From the NCBI GenBank assembly GCA_025056565.1, contig JANWWA010000008.1, forward strand, positions 62,001-126,000: a stretch of 64,000 bases of DNA. Reading direction: 5' to 3'. The DNA is from Chloroherpetonaceae bacterium (GTDB lineage: Bacteria; Bacteroidota; Chlorobiia; Chlorobiales; Thermochlorobacteraceae). Positions within the stretch are counted from its first letter, which is position 1, and every line of letters starts with the position of its first letter. The notes below the pieces were generated by a model that saw only the letters and a program-made list of their open reading frames with translations, made no database searches and was not told the DNA's origin. Positions 35,382 to 46,069 of this stretch are shown here, in pieces. The translations under genes and the position numbers were made by a program.

Positions 35382-36071
35382 TCAAGCAGTTGGTGACGCA
35401 GAAGAGACAGGCGTGCTATGGCTTGTCCACTCTAAGGCTTCGGCAATGGTTGGGAACTGTGCGATGAAAATCTCGCGAATGGCATTGGCAATATCACGAT
35501 GCTCCTTTTGCGTAGCAGGATCGCAGCGCACTTGCAAGTAGTGAATCCAGCTACGCACCGAGCCTTTCATATAAAGCCTCGTAACCGTGTTCAGAGGCAA
35601 GAGCACGCGTGCAGATTCTTTCGCGATACCTTTAGCTAAGGCTTCTTCATAGCGCTGAAAGGCTAGCGAAGCCACTTCACGCTGCGCGGCACGAAACCAC
35701 GCTTTGGTGTCTTCATCAAAATCATCGAGCGAGTTTTGGCGGTTCTTTTCATCTTGCCGCCGTGCCTCATAGACTTCATAATCCAGCGCTTTGGCATAAC
35801 GCTGACTAAACTCTTGAAACGAAAAGCTGCGATGGCGCAGAATTTGCGGTGAAATGGCGCGCGTAGTCGTAATCTCTACGGTCATATCCACCATTTCAAA
35901 GATGCTCCAGTGTTTTTGGCGAATGCAGAAACGCAAGAGCTTAGCGTAGTCAGGGTTTTCTTGATGAGGGCTTGAGACACGAGCACAGTAAGCGATTAAG
36001 CCTTCGGGCGTGGTGTCTTTGCCATCAATTTTGATAAGTGGTGAAGTAATTGAAATAAGGCGAACATTCAT
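35382..36071 (-). CDS. thyX: flavin-dependent thymidylate synthase
   Basis: A 229-residue enzyme that makes dTMP from dUMP with FAD and methylene-tetrahydrofolate. The diagnostic RHRX7S motif is [11 protein letters not shown] (residues 79-89). The [20 protein letters not shown] and [25 protein letters not shown] segments also match the family. No thyA is in the window. It starts 21 bases after the patatin gene on the same strand. Confidence 0.95.
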   Translation of the reverse strand: MNVRLISITSPLIKIDGKDTTPEGLIAYCARVSSPHQENPDYAKLLRFCIRQKHWSIFEMVDMTVEITTTRAISPQILRHRSFSFQEFSQRYAKALDYEVYEARRQDEKNRQNSLDDFDEDTKAWFRAAQREVASLAFQRYEEALAKGIAKESARVLLPLNTVTRLYMKGSVRSWIHYLQVRCDPATQKEHRDIANAIREIFIAQFPTIAEALEWTSHSTPVSSASPTA

Positions 36072-36092
36072 TTTTTCAAAGCAAGACAGATT

Positions 36093-38828
36093 TTAGAATT
36101 CATAACCCAGTGCAAAGTAAAAAACAGGTGGTGCAGTTTGAATGAAAGTGGTGCGTTCAAATTCACCGAGCCGAAAACTAATTGCCGTTGCAAGGCGCGC
36201 TAGCCCGATTGGCGTTTTAAGCGAGATTTCTGCGCCGATACCGTGCAAAAAGTCGCGTAGCTTAACATCGCTGGCAAATTGCCAGATGTTGCCAATGTTG
36301 TAGTGCAGGCTGAAAAAGGTAGGCACGACAAGCTGAATCGGGAGGGGCACTTGTGCTTCAAGACCCGCAGCAATCAGTTGCCGACCACGAAGTTCATCAA
36401 GTCGCAAACCGTAGAATGTAGCGCTAAACTGTGAGCCGATGCCGCCCAAGCTAAATTGTTGAATAAACGGTGTAGTGTTGTCGGCAAAGCCAGCACTGAG
36501 TCGCAAGCGTCCAACCAGTGTGCCCCCTAACCATGAGGCGTTTTCCTCGTGAGAAAAGAAGATTTTTGAAAAGCTAATGTCGCTGCCTAAAAATGAGGGG
36601 CTAAAGTCGTAGTAGATGTTGGTATAAGCGCCTTCAGTAGCGCCCAGTGCAGCGTTGCGCGTGTCGACCGTGAAGCGAGTGCGCAGTGTCGTAATCCAAG
36701 CTGCTTCCTGCGCAGGGGAAAGCGAGAGCGGCACCAGCTCATTACGGGCACGAATACACTCCACAATTGCACTACCGTCGCGATAAAGTTGCCAGCCTAC
36801 AGCGGCGGAAATACCCCAGATGCGCTGGGCATACTCACCAGTAATCTGTCGTTCAGGCTGCACAAGCGGAGCAGCAAATTGCGTCTGAAAGCCGAACACG
36901 TTACGCTGTTCGTAAAATGCGCGCGCAAAAAGCGTAACATAACTTTGCCACAAGCGATGCACGCGAAACTCTGCCTGAGTCAAAAAGCTCCGCTGACCAA
37001 GCATTGCCCAGCCGCCTAACTCGGTAGCTGCGCCTAAGAAATTTTCATTGCGAAAGTCCAAAAAGAGCTGACCTGTGTAAATGTCGTCGAAGCGCACGCC
37101 AACGCGTAGCAACTCAAAGAATCGTTCATCTAACTTAACTTGCAACCGCGCTGCAGTGTGCTGACTAGAATCTGACCACTGCTCCGTCCACATTGAGACG
37201 CGATTAAAAATCCCCGTGTTGTACAAGCCAGAGATGGAAGCGCGCACATCTTGCGTGCGCAAGGGCTCATTGAGCCTTACCTTCATTTCGCGCTCAATGA
37301 CAAAGCGCTGCGCCCAGCCTCGGCTCTGCCAGATTGAAACATCAATGAGTTTCCCAGTATCTACCTCAATGTGTAAAGTGTCGTTCAAAATAGCGACGCG
37401 CCGAAGGCGTGCCAGTGCGTAACCTTTTTCACGGTAGAGCCGCAGCACACGTTCCAAAAGCAGCATTCCATCGCGATTTGTATAGGGGCGGCCGCATACA
37501 GAATCAAACAGGGCTTGAGCGGGGCGAAGCATCTCTTGCTGTGCGCCGTGAAGCACAACTGCAGTAAAGCGTGGCGTGGGACAAAGGTGAAACGTAACAA
37601 TTTTGCTAACAGTGTCCACTTCAGCAAATACGCGCGTAAAGTAGTCTGTCTCCAAGAACTCAGCCAGTGCAGCTTTGACGCCAGTTGCCACTTCAGCGAT
37701 GCGAGTGATGCGCTCGGCATATGGCGCACAAGGCTCTATGCCAACGATACGCTTCTCATAGCCACAAATGTCAAAATCGTTTTTTGGAGTTAACTTGATG
37801 TCTGCCTTGATGCGGTCAGCTTGCACGAGTGCGGCTTCATAACCAGCATAGAGCAATTCTTCAACGCGCTCAAAGTTGGTGGCACTGCGCCCGTTGAGAT
37901 GCGGTTCAATAACTCGATGTGCCAGTTGCAATTGCTTCCGATTGGGCTCTTGCATCATAATGCCAATAACTTGGTCAGCAGCTTGCCAAGGTAAGTCGAG
38001 GTCTTGTGAGCTTTCGTAAAGTGGGCTAGTGCTCTTGACAGCGAGTTTGTAGTCTACGCCAAGCGAGTCCAAGACATCGACAGGAATGTTGCTAAGCAAG
38101 CCACCATCTGCAAGCTGAAGAGAGCCTTGCTCAATAGGAGCAAAAAGCAACGGCACAGCGGAGCTGGCGCGCATGGCTTCAGAAAGCGAACCTTGACGCA
38201 AGATGACGCGCCGACCCGACACCAAATCAGTGGCAATTGCACAGAAAGGAATTGGCAGTGTCAGAAAGTCGCTGTGCTCTGGTTTATAGATGCTCTGAAG
38301 CGTGAGCAGGTCTAATGTTTCTGTAAGTTTCTGCGCAGCGGAAAGCGATTTAGGAATAATGAGCCGAAGCCCGCTAAACTGAAGCGTAAGAGCTGCTTTG
38401 TCGCGCACGTGCTTTTGCTCCAAGAAAAGGTTGCGTCGCTCTTCACTTTCACTGAGTGCCGTCAGTTCTGACCAGTTAAGCTGCTGCGAAAGCGACCACA
38501 GGTCATTTGCCGAATAACCACTGGCGTAAAGCCCCCCTACAATAGCGCCCATACTGGTGCCTGCAATAGCGTCAATCGGAATCCCTTTTTCTTCAAAAGC
38601 TTTAAGCACCCCGATGTGAGACAAGCCGCGTGCACCGCCACCCGAGAGGGCTAAACCGACTTTCTTCCGCAAAGGCTGTTGATACGGTGCAATCGCATAG
38701 CGGCGAGGTTGAAACGAAAGGGTGTCGGGATAAATCCGAATAGATTGAGCCAAAGCGTGAGCGCAACTGAAACTGAGCACAAGGAGCGCCCAAAAGGCGG
38801 GCAGCATAATCCGTAGGTGCTGCATCAT
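36093..38828 (-). CDS. patatin phospholipase fused to POTRA and outer-membrane barrel
   Basis: A 911-residue exported protein. After a signal peptide (about residues 1-28) comes a patatin domain: oxyanion loop GGGARG (63-68), nucleophile Ser92 in GTSMG, and catalytic Asp241 in LADGG. A POTRA-like segment follows (about 430-530), then a BamA/Surface-antigen-type barrel to the end, which finishes in aromatic strand residues (FALGYEF). This is the layout of PlpD-type, type Vd proteins, a lipase carried by its own translocator. It starts three bases after the MFS gene and is followed by thyX, an apparent operon. Confidence 0.9.
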   Translation of the reverse strand: MMQHLRIMLPAFWALLVLSFSCAHALAQSIRIYPDTLSFQPRRYAIAPYQQPLRKKVGLALSGGGARGLSHIGVLKAFEEKGIPIDAIAGTSMGAIVGGLYASGYSANDLWSLSQQLNWSELTALSESEERRNLFLEQKHVRDKAALTLQFSGLRLIIPKSLSAAQKLTETLDLLTLQSIYKPEHSDFLTLPIPFCAIATDLVSGRRVILRQGSLSEAMRASSAVPLLFAPIEQGSLQLADGGLLSNIPVDVLDSLGVDYKLAVKSTSPLYESSQDLDLPWQAADQVIGIMMQEPNRKQLQLAHRVIEPHLNGRSATNFERVEELLYAGYEAALVQADRIKADIKLTPKNDFDICGYEKRIVGIEPCAPYAERITRIAEVATGVKAALAEFLETDYFTRVFAEVDTVSKIVTFHLCPTPRFTAVVLHGAQQEMLRPAQALFDSVCGRPYTNRDGMLLLERVLRLYREKGYALARLRRVAILNDTLHIEVDTGKLIDVSIWQSRGWAQRFVIEREMKVRLNEPLRTQDVRASISGLYNTGIFNRVSMWTEQWSDSSQHTAARLQVKLDERFFELLRVGVRFDDIYTGQLFLDFRNENFLGAATELGGWAMLGQRSFLTQAEFRVHRLWQSYVTLFARAFYEQRNVFGFQTQFAAPLVQPERQITGEYAQRIWGISAAVGWQLYRDGSAIVECIRARNELVPLSLSPAQEAAWITTLRTRFTVDTRNAALGATEGAYTNIYYDFSPSFLGSDISFSKIFFSHEENASWLGGTLVGRLRLSAGFADNTTPFIQQFSLGGIGSQFSATFYGLRLDELRGRQLIAAGLEAQVPLPIQLVVPTFFSLHYNIGNIWQFASDVKLRDFLHGIGAEISLKTPIGLARLATAISFRLGEFERTTFIQTAPPVFYFALGYEF

Positions 38829-38831
38829 GGA

Positions 38832-40100
38832 TCACGCTGAGGTTTGACCTAAGTTAAGCGCGCGAATAGGCATGGCAACAAAGTGCCAAGCGGCAATGCC
38901 CGTAAGACCTGCAAAGATACCAATCCCCAAGAATGCTTCACGAATGCCAATCGTTTCGCAGAGCCAGCCCGTTGCGGCAGATGAAAGTGCCGTCATACCT
39001 GCTACCGCAACATTGAGGAAGCTAAACACCTTGCCCAAGTCTTCGCTGGGCGCAAGCCGCTGAATAAGCACGCTACGTGGCACAATAATGAAGATGATAA
39101 ATGCAGAATGAATGGCAGCATAGAGGCAAAGTTCCTCAACAGAGCGACAAAAGTAATACGGACAGTAGGTAAAGCCGTCCATTATCAAGCCAAAAGCCCA
39201 GATTTTTTCATAGCCAATGGCGCGCGCACGTGAGGCAAAAATGTTCATCAAGAATCCAACCAGCAGCATCATTACGGCAAAGATAAACTCAATGAGCGCA
39301 AAGACTTCAAGCCCTCTGCCTAACTCCTTCTTTATCAAGGCAGGTGTGGCAATCACTGCAGCGCCCATCAAGAAAAGATTATTGAGCGACGTAATGATAA
39401 GAATACCGCGCAAGGGCACATTGCGCTGAATGCGCTGAAGACTCGCCTTCGTATCCGTCAAGATTTGCAGCAAGGAAAATGGGCTGGATGCTCTATGTGC
39501 AGGAAGTGCAATCGCCCAAATGAAAAAGTATGAGGCGAAAAATGTGAGCGCAGTAATACCTAACAGGTAGGCAGGCATCACGACTTGTGCCAACACGCCA
39601 ACCGCCAGCGGTGCAAGAAGAAATGCAATTTGCTCTGATGTTTGCACCAGTGAGTTGGCTTTTAGCAGCGCAACTTCTCGCTCATAAGGAGACCCTGTAA
39701 CCAGTTCTGGAATTGCAGCATTGCGTGCAGGCACGAAAAATGCACTGAACGCTGAAATTGCAAACGCCACCGCCGCTAGCCACCACGCTGAAAGCAAGTT
39801 GAGAAAGAAAAGCATCGGCACAAGCAAAACGAGCACGCCCCGTGCAAGGTCTGCAATAAGCATCACAGCACGGCGAGAAGTGCGGTCAATGTAGGCACCC
39901 GCAAATAGCCCAAATAGCAGAATCGGCAGGTAACTAAACATCTGCACCAAACCCGTAATCGCACTGCTACCTGTAAGCTCTAACGCTAAGAAAGGCAATG
40001 CCAACATAAAAAGCGACTCGCCAAACTTGGCAATGATTTGCCCGACCCACAAAAGTCCTAAGTTGCGGTTGAGGAAAAGTGCCTTCAGCAGCGCGTTCAT
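38832..40100 (-). CDS. MFS transporter (MFS_3/enterobactin-exporter-like)
   Basis: A 422-residue, twelve-helix major facilitator. GLLWVGQIIAKFGESLFMLALPFLALELTG at the start, LFGLFAGAYIDRTSRRAVMLIADLARG in loop 2-3 with the Asp-Arg pair, and FVPARNAAIPELV are typical of the MFS_3 group. The substrate is unknown; drugs or siderophores are usual for this group. It is the first gene of the run MFS-patatin-thyX. Confidence 0.87.
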   Translation of the reverse strand: MNALLKALFLNRNLGLLWVGQIIAKFGESLFMLALPFLALELTGSSAITGLVQMFSYLPILLFGLFAGAYIDRTSRRAVMLIADLARGVLVLLVPMLFFLNLLSAWWLAAVAFAISAFSAFFVPARNAAIPELVTGSPYEREVALLKANSLVQTSEQIAFLLAPLAVGVLAQVVMPAYLLGITALTFFASYFFIWAIALPAHRASSPFSLLQILTDTKASLQRIQRNVPLRGILIITSLNNLFLMGAAVIATPALIKKELGRGLEVFALIEFIFAVMMLLVGFLMNIFASRARAIGYEKIWAFGLIMDGFTYCPYYFCRSVEELCLYAAIHSAFIIFIIVPRSVLIQRLAPSEDLGKVFSFLNVAVAGMTALSSAATGWLCETIGIREAFLGIGIFAGLTGIAAWHFVAMPIRALNLGQTSA

Positions 40101-40194
40101 ACTAAAAAAGAAGCAGGTTTGTCATGTCTATCCGCAGGAATAGTGTGGCTGGCCAGAGAAAGCTAACTTAATAGATTTTGCCTTGAAAGCCACG

Positions 40195-41871
<1,677 letters not shown>

Positions 41872-41917
41872 TTAAAGTTAGACAATTTGCAGTGAATTGG
41901 GCTAAAATGTGCCGTAA

Positions 41918-42436
41918 ATGAACACCAAAGAAGTGAGACAAACAATAGTCTGCGGCGAAACAAAGTCGGGTGTCGCACTGGGACGAGCGAAGTTACTGGT
42001 AACGGGGTGTGTAATAGGGTTGCTGGGCTTGGCTGCAGCAGCGCCTTACTTAGCGGCGCAGGGTTTCCCAGAGTGTTACAGCGTATTCCATAGCGTCTGC
42101 CACCAAATTGGGGAACGATGTTTCTACATTGGTGAAAAACCGATGGCGCTCTGCGTGCGATGCACTGGCATCTATGCAGGTATTGCCGTGGGAGCGTGGC
42201 TGTATGCACCGCACAAAAAGCAGCGTCGCCGCTGGCTTCTGGGACTGCTTGCAGCCTGCGCCGTATTAGGCATAGATGTCAGCGCAGAGGCAATGGGTCT
42301 CTACCACAATTTCAAAGCATGGCGATTCATAACAGGACTTTTCTTCGGCGCAGCACTCTCGCCATTCCTAACCAGTGCACTCGCCGAGCAGCTTTGCCGA
42401 AGCAAAAGCCATGAGGCGTCCTACAATGGCAGTTAG
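41918..42436 (+). CDS. DUF2085 membrane protein
   Basis: A 172-residue protein with three to four hydrophobic helices. The family motif is present as HSVCHQIGERCFYIG, then MALCVRCTGIYAGIAVG: conserved His, Cys and Arg that could bind a metal or cofactor. The function of DUF2085 proteins is not known. It is divergent from pgi, 73 bases away. Confidence 0.8.
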   Translation: MNTKEVRQTIVCGETKSGVALGRAKLLVTGCVIGLLGLAAAAPYLAAQGFPECYSVFHSVCHQIGERCFYIGEKPMALCVRCTGIYAGIAVGAWLYAPHKKQRRRWLLGLLAACAVLGIDVSAEAMGLYHNFKAWRFITGLFFGAALSPFLTSALAEQLCRSKSHEASYNGS

Positions 42437-42598
42437 TGCTTACTTCAACTTCTCGGATTGTGTCACCTTTTGGCAAAGAGAGAAGAAGTTGTAAGGAGCT
42501 GAGGCGATGGTATCTCGGAGCGCATAGCTGCTTTTTCTTCTGGGGCTAAATGCATAACTTTTAACTTTTCAAACTTTAAACAAAGAGCAAAACGAAAG

Positions 42599-44146
42599 AT
42601 GAAGGTAAGTGTCTCCAAAGTCGATATCCGCACGCAAGCCTTAGATGCAGCGGGCTTCTTAGTCGCAAAAACAAATCGTCAGGAAGAACTGAGCCGACTT
42701 GCAGAGACCTTAGGGCTAAATGCATCGGGGCTCAATGGCGATTTCAAAGCAAACGAAGAAGAAGTGTTGATGTTCTATCCCAGAACGCAGGGAATCGAGG
42801 CAACGCGCGTCTGTTTGCTAGGACTAGGTGACCTTACATCGCTTGAAGCCATTCGCAAAGCTGCAGCAGCCTTTGCAACCAAAGCAAAAGACTTTCAGCT
42901 GGCAAAGGTCGGCATTGACCTCTCTAATGTCGAGATGCTCGCCAAAGCATTAGGCGAAACGCCGGACTATGTGGCACAAGCCGTGGTAGAAGGCTTTGAA
43001 TTTGGGCGATATGAGTACACCGCACTAAAGACGGAGAAAATAAAGGAACTGAAGCAGGGCAAAGCCTTCAAGCCTGAAAAGAAAGTGGAGCTAAAAGAAC
43101 TGATTCTCTTTACAACCGAACAAAGCTTCGCAGCGGTGAAGGAAGGAGCAGAAGTAGGTTATGTAATTGCCACATCGCAATCGGCAGTGCGAGACCTGAT
43201 TAATGCGCCAAGTAATTATATGACCGCAACAGACCTTGCGAATGCCGCAAAAGCCTCTGGGAAAAAGTATGGTTACAAGGTGACAGTATTCGGCAAGGAG
43301 AAGTTGAAGCAATTAGGATTTGGTGGGTTGCTGGGGGTCAATAAAGGGAGCAGTGAACCGCCCACCTTTTCGATTCTCGAATACAAACCCTCAGGCAAGG
43401 TTCGCGGCAGAGTGGCGGTGATTGGCAAAGGGGTCACGTTTGATACAGGCGGTATCTCGCTCAAGCCCGCAGAAAATATGGGCGATATGAAAGCTGATAT
43501 GTCCGGTGCAGCAGATGTCATTGGTATTGTTGAGATTGCCGCGCGCTTAAAGCTGCCGCTGCATGTGATTGGGGCCATTCCAGCAACCGACAATAAGCCT
43601 AGCGGCACAGCACAAAACCCAGGTGATGTGCTCACTACATACTCAGGCATCACGGTTGAGGTCGATAACACGGATGCCGAAGGTCGTTTGATTTTGGCAG
43701 ATGCCCTAACCTACATCAAAGAGCAGTATGAGCCAGATGCAATCATTGACCTTGCCACGCTAACGGGGGCTTGCGTGGTAGCACTCGGTAACCCGGTGGC
43801 GGGGCTATTCTGCAACAACGATGAACTAGCCGATAAGCTCTTCAAAGCAGGCTTGCGCTCAGGTGAAAAGGTCTGGCGAATGCCACTCTGGGACGATTAC
43901 GACAAGCAAATTAAGTCAGATGTAGCAGATGTGAAGAATGTGGGCGGTCGGGCAGCAGGTGCAATCACCGCAGCAAAATTTCTTGAGAAATTCATCGGCG
44001 ACCACCGTGCATGGGCGCACATTGACATTGCAGGACCTGCATTTCCCTCGATGGGTGGTAAGCAGAGCAAAGGCAGCTCTGGCTTTGGCGTCAGACTGAT
44101 TACAGAGGTGCTCCGAAGCTGGAATGGACAGGCACAAAAAAATTGA
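42599..44146 (+). CDS. pepA: leucyl aminopeptidase (M17)
   Basis: A 515-residue cytosolic metallo-exopeptidase that removes N-terminal residues. The metal and catalytic motifs are GKGVTFDTGGISLKP, MKADMSGAADV and the diagnostic NTDAEGRL, all intact. The N-terminal non-catalytic domain is present, so the length is normal. Its stop lies in an A/T-rich tract, followed by the structured RNA candidate. Confidence 0.96.
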   Translation: MKVSVSKVDIRTQALDAAGFLVAKTNRQEELSRLAETLGLNASGLNGDFKANEEEVLMFYPRTQGIEATRVCLLGLGDLTSLEAIRKAAAAFATKAKDFQLAKVGIDLSNVEMLAKALGETPDYVAQAVVEGFEFGRYEYTALKTEKIKELKQGKAFKPEKKVELKELILFTTEQSFAAVKEGAEVGYVIATSQSAVRDLINAPSNYMTATDLANAAKASGKKYGYKVTVFGKEKLKQLGFGGLLGVNKGSSEPPTFSILEYKPSGKVRGRVAVIGKGVTFDTGGISLKPAENMGDMKADMSGAADVIGIVEIAARLKLPLHVIGAIPATDNKPSGTAQNPGDVLTTYSGITVEVDNTDAEGRLILADALTYIKEQYEPDAIIDLATLTGACVVALGNPVAGLFCNNDELADKLFKAGLRSGEKVWRMPLWDDYDKQIKSDVADVKNVGGRAAGAITAAKFLEKFIGDHRAWAHIDIAGPAFPSMGGKQSKGSSGFGVRLITEVLRSWNGQAQKN

Positions 44147-44166
44147 AAAAAATTTTGTTGGTGGAC

Positions 44167-44195
44167 TTGCAAATTTGAAATGCACGGTGTATACT
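44167..44195 (+). promoter_or_regulatory. strong predicted promoter of the structured RNA
   Basis: TTGCAA (44167-44172) and TATACT (44190-44195) are separated by exactly 17 bases. Transcription would begin near 44201, directly before the structured segment. Confidence 0.55.
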
Positions 44196-44199
44196 TGCA

Positions 44200-44275
44200 T
44201 CCACAAGTGGCAAGCAGGTCGCGCCCGCGGCCTGTGGCATACGGTGTGGGGGACGTATGCCAGCCACGTTTTTTT
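44200..44275 (+). ncRNA. candidate structured small RNA (three-way junction with intrinsic terminator)
   Basis: The transcript from 44200 can fold into three stems. The closing stem is GTGGC (44207-44211) with GCCAC (44263-44267). Hairpin 1 is CAGGTCGC (44215-44222) with GCGGCCTG (44227-44234), with one G-T pair and a GCCC loop. Hairpin 2 is TGGCATACG (44235-44243) with CGTATGCCA (44254-44262), a perfect nine pairs. The two hairpins and the closing stem are contiguous except for AAG. Loop 1 (CCC) could kiss the G-run of loop 2 (44248-44252). Seven T residues follow at 44269-44275. A promoter precedes it, so it may be a free small RNA or a leader of the DCC-family gene. I match it to no known family. 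Confidence 0.55.
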
Positions 44276-44370
44276 ATTTTAAATGCTCCAAAAAACCCGC
44301 GGTCGCAAGACGCCCTTGCACACGCTGCGCACGCTGTTGGAAGCTCGTGAAAAGATTCAAAGGCTAAGCG

Positions 44371-44778
44371 ATGCTACAGAAACCAATTCTCATTTACGAT
44401 GGCATTTGCAACTTGTGCATTCGCCTGATTCGATTCTTAGAGCCAATGAATCAATCAAGTGAAGGTGGACGAGTGATGTTTGTGCCATTTCAGAAAGCAG
44501 AAGAGTGGATAGCAAGATTTAATTTGTCGCCAAGCGCCTTGCAGGCTACCCTACATTTCATTGACCGAGACGGCAAGGTGTATGTGAGAGGTAAAGCTAT
44601 TGAAAAACTGAGCGAGTATTTCCCGCTGCTCAGAATAGGTGGCGCATTTTTTTCGACTGAACTGGGAGAAGCACTCTACAAAGTAGTGGCGCAAAATCGC
44701 TATGAAGTCTTTGGATGCGCAGATGAATGCTATGTGGCTCAAAACCCAGAGAAGCCACCAGCACGCGGAGTAGAGTAA
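44371..44778 (+). CDS. thiol-disulfide oxidoreductase DCC-family protein (DUF393)
   Basis: A 135-residue protein with the family N-terminus ILIYDGICNLCIRLIRFL, in which CNLC is the CxxC active pair in a DGxCxLC context. RVMFVPFQ and HFIDRDGKVYVRGKAI follow as usual. Members are thought to act in redox reactions, but the reaction is unproven. The start has only a weak ribosome binding site. It lies 95 bases downstream of the terminator of the structured RNA and 44 bases before sbcD. Confidence 0.83.
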   Translation: MLQKPILIYDGICNLCIRLIRFLEPMNQSSEGGRVMFVPFQKAEEWIARFNLSPSALQATLHFIDRDGKVYVRGKAIEKLSEYFPLLRIGGAFFSTELGEALYKVVAQNRYEVFGCADECYVAQNPEKPPARGVE

Positions 44779-44822
44779 CTTTACCATCAATGAAAAGCCT
44801 TTCAAGCAAAAGCGGAAAACGA

Positions 44823-46049
44823 ATGAAGGTTTTGCATACGGCGGATATTCACATTGGCTACGACACGCACGGACGATTAGATGCGAAAACAGGATTGAAC
44901 TCGCGCTGGCTGGATGTCAAGCGAAGTTTTGAGTTTATGGTCGAGAAAGCCATAGAAGAAGACATTGACCTGTTTCTCTTCTGCGGTGACGCATATCGCG
45001 ATGCAATGCCAACACCTACGGAGCAGAGAATTTTCACTGCAGCCGTGCGTCCTCTACTGGAGCGCCAAATCCCAGTGGTGTGCATTGTCGGCAATCATGA
45101 CCACCCTGTTTCATTCGGCAGAGCCAATGCGCTGCAAGTTTTCCCTGACCTGAATGGGCTAATCTACTTATTTGATAAGCCGAGAGCTCAAGATTTTGAG
45201 ACTAAATCTGGTAAGGTGCGAATAGTTGGCTTGCCGTGGGCTTCAAAAAGTGCGCTAGCAGGTCTGAAACAACATGCACACAAAACTGACGAAGAGCTGC
45301 GCGCAGAAATGCATGAGATTTACATTGAGTTCATTGAAGCGCAAGCAGAAGAAGCAAAAGAGCTGCCCTATCCAGTGATTTTGGCAGGGCATCTCCATGT
45401 CGATGTAGCAGCGCTGAGTGAAGGCTCGGAGCGCATTCAGTTTGGTAGAGACCCAATGTTCGGCGTAGCGTCGCTGGCAAAGCGGGCGTTCAGCTATGTG
45501 GCGCTGGGGCACATTCACAAGCATCAAGATTTGAACCCGGGCGCAGTGGAGCGTGGCGAACCGCCAGTCGTCTATTCAGGCAGCATTGAGCGCATCAGCT
45601 TCTCAGAGGCAAATGACCCAAAGGGCTTTGTGATTGTGGAGTTCGATGACCAGAAGCGCGCTCATTATCGCTTTGTAGAGACGCCAGCGCGGCGTTTTCT
45701 GGATATTGCGATAGATGTCAGAGCGGAAGAGACGCCGATGCAAAAGGTAAAGAAGGAGCTGGAAAAATACTGTGCCAGTGAGTCAATCGTACGGGTTCGC
45801 ATTGCTTGCAAGCCAGCGCAGCAGCGAGAAATTGACTTTAAGGCAATCAAAGATCAGCTCAGTAGTGCATTCAACATTTTGCCGATTCAACTCATCGTAG
45901 ATGAAGAAAGGGCGACCGCACAGCCAGTGATTAACAAAGCAATGTCAATGAGAGAAGCACTAGTGCGTTACATTGATGTAAAGCGGCATGACCTTGTGCA
46001 AAAGAAAGAAAAGCTACTTGCAAAGTTTGATGAGTTGGCGGCAAGCTGA
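44823..46049 (+). CDS. sbcD: exonuclease SbcD/Mre11-type phosphoesterase
   Basis: A 409-residue protein from the ATG at 44823 (an in-frame ATG at 44790 is less likely). It has all calcineurin-like metal motifs: HTADIHIGY, FCGDAYRD, GNHDHP, ILAGHLHVD and LGHIHKH. In the known system SbcD works with the SMC-like SbcC on DNA hairpins and double-strand breaks. No sbcC is adjacent, unlike in many genomes. The C-terminus is a capping domain with a helical end. Confidence 0.87.
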   Translation: MKVLHTADIHIGYDTHGRLDAKTGLNSRWLDVKRSFEFMVEKAIEEDIDLFLFCGDAYRDAMPTPTEQRIFTAAVRPLLERQIPVVCIVGNHDHPVSFGRANALQVFPDLNGLIYLFDKPRAQDFETKSGKVRIVGLPWASKSALAGLKQHAHKTDEELRAEMHEIYIEFIEAQAEEAKELPYPVILAGHLHVDVAALSEGSERIQFGRDPMFGVASLAKRAFSYVALGHIHKHQDLNPGAVERGEPPVVYSGSIERISFSEANDPKGFVIVEFDDQKRAHYRFVETPARRFLDIAIDVRAEETPMQKVKKELEKYCASESIVRVRIACKPAQQREIDFKAIKDQLSSAFNILPIQLIVDEERATAQPVINKAMSMREALVRYIDVKRHDLVQKKEKLLAKFDELAAS

Positions 46050-46069
46050 GAAGCGTAGCGTGGCAACAG

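Noticed and set aside
44283-44462. A 59-codon frame starting eight bases after the terminator T-run
   Set aside because: It has no ribosome binding site, a random-looking composition, and runs into the DCC-family gene in another frame.
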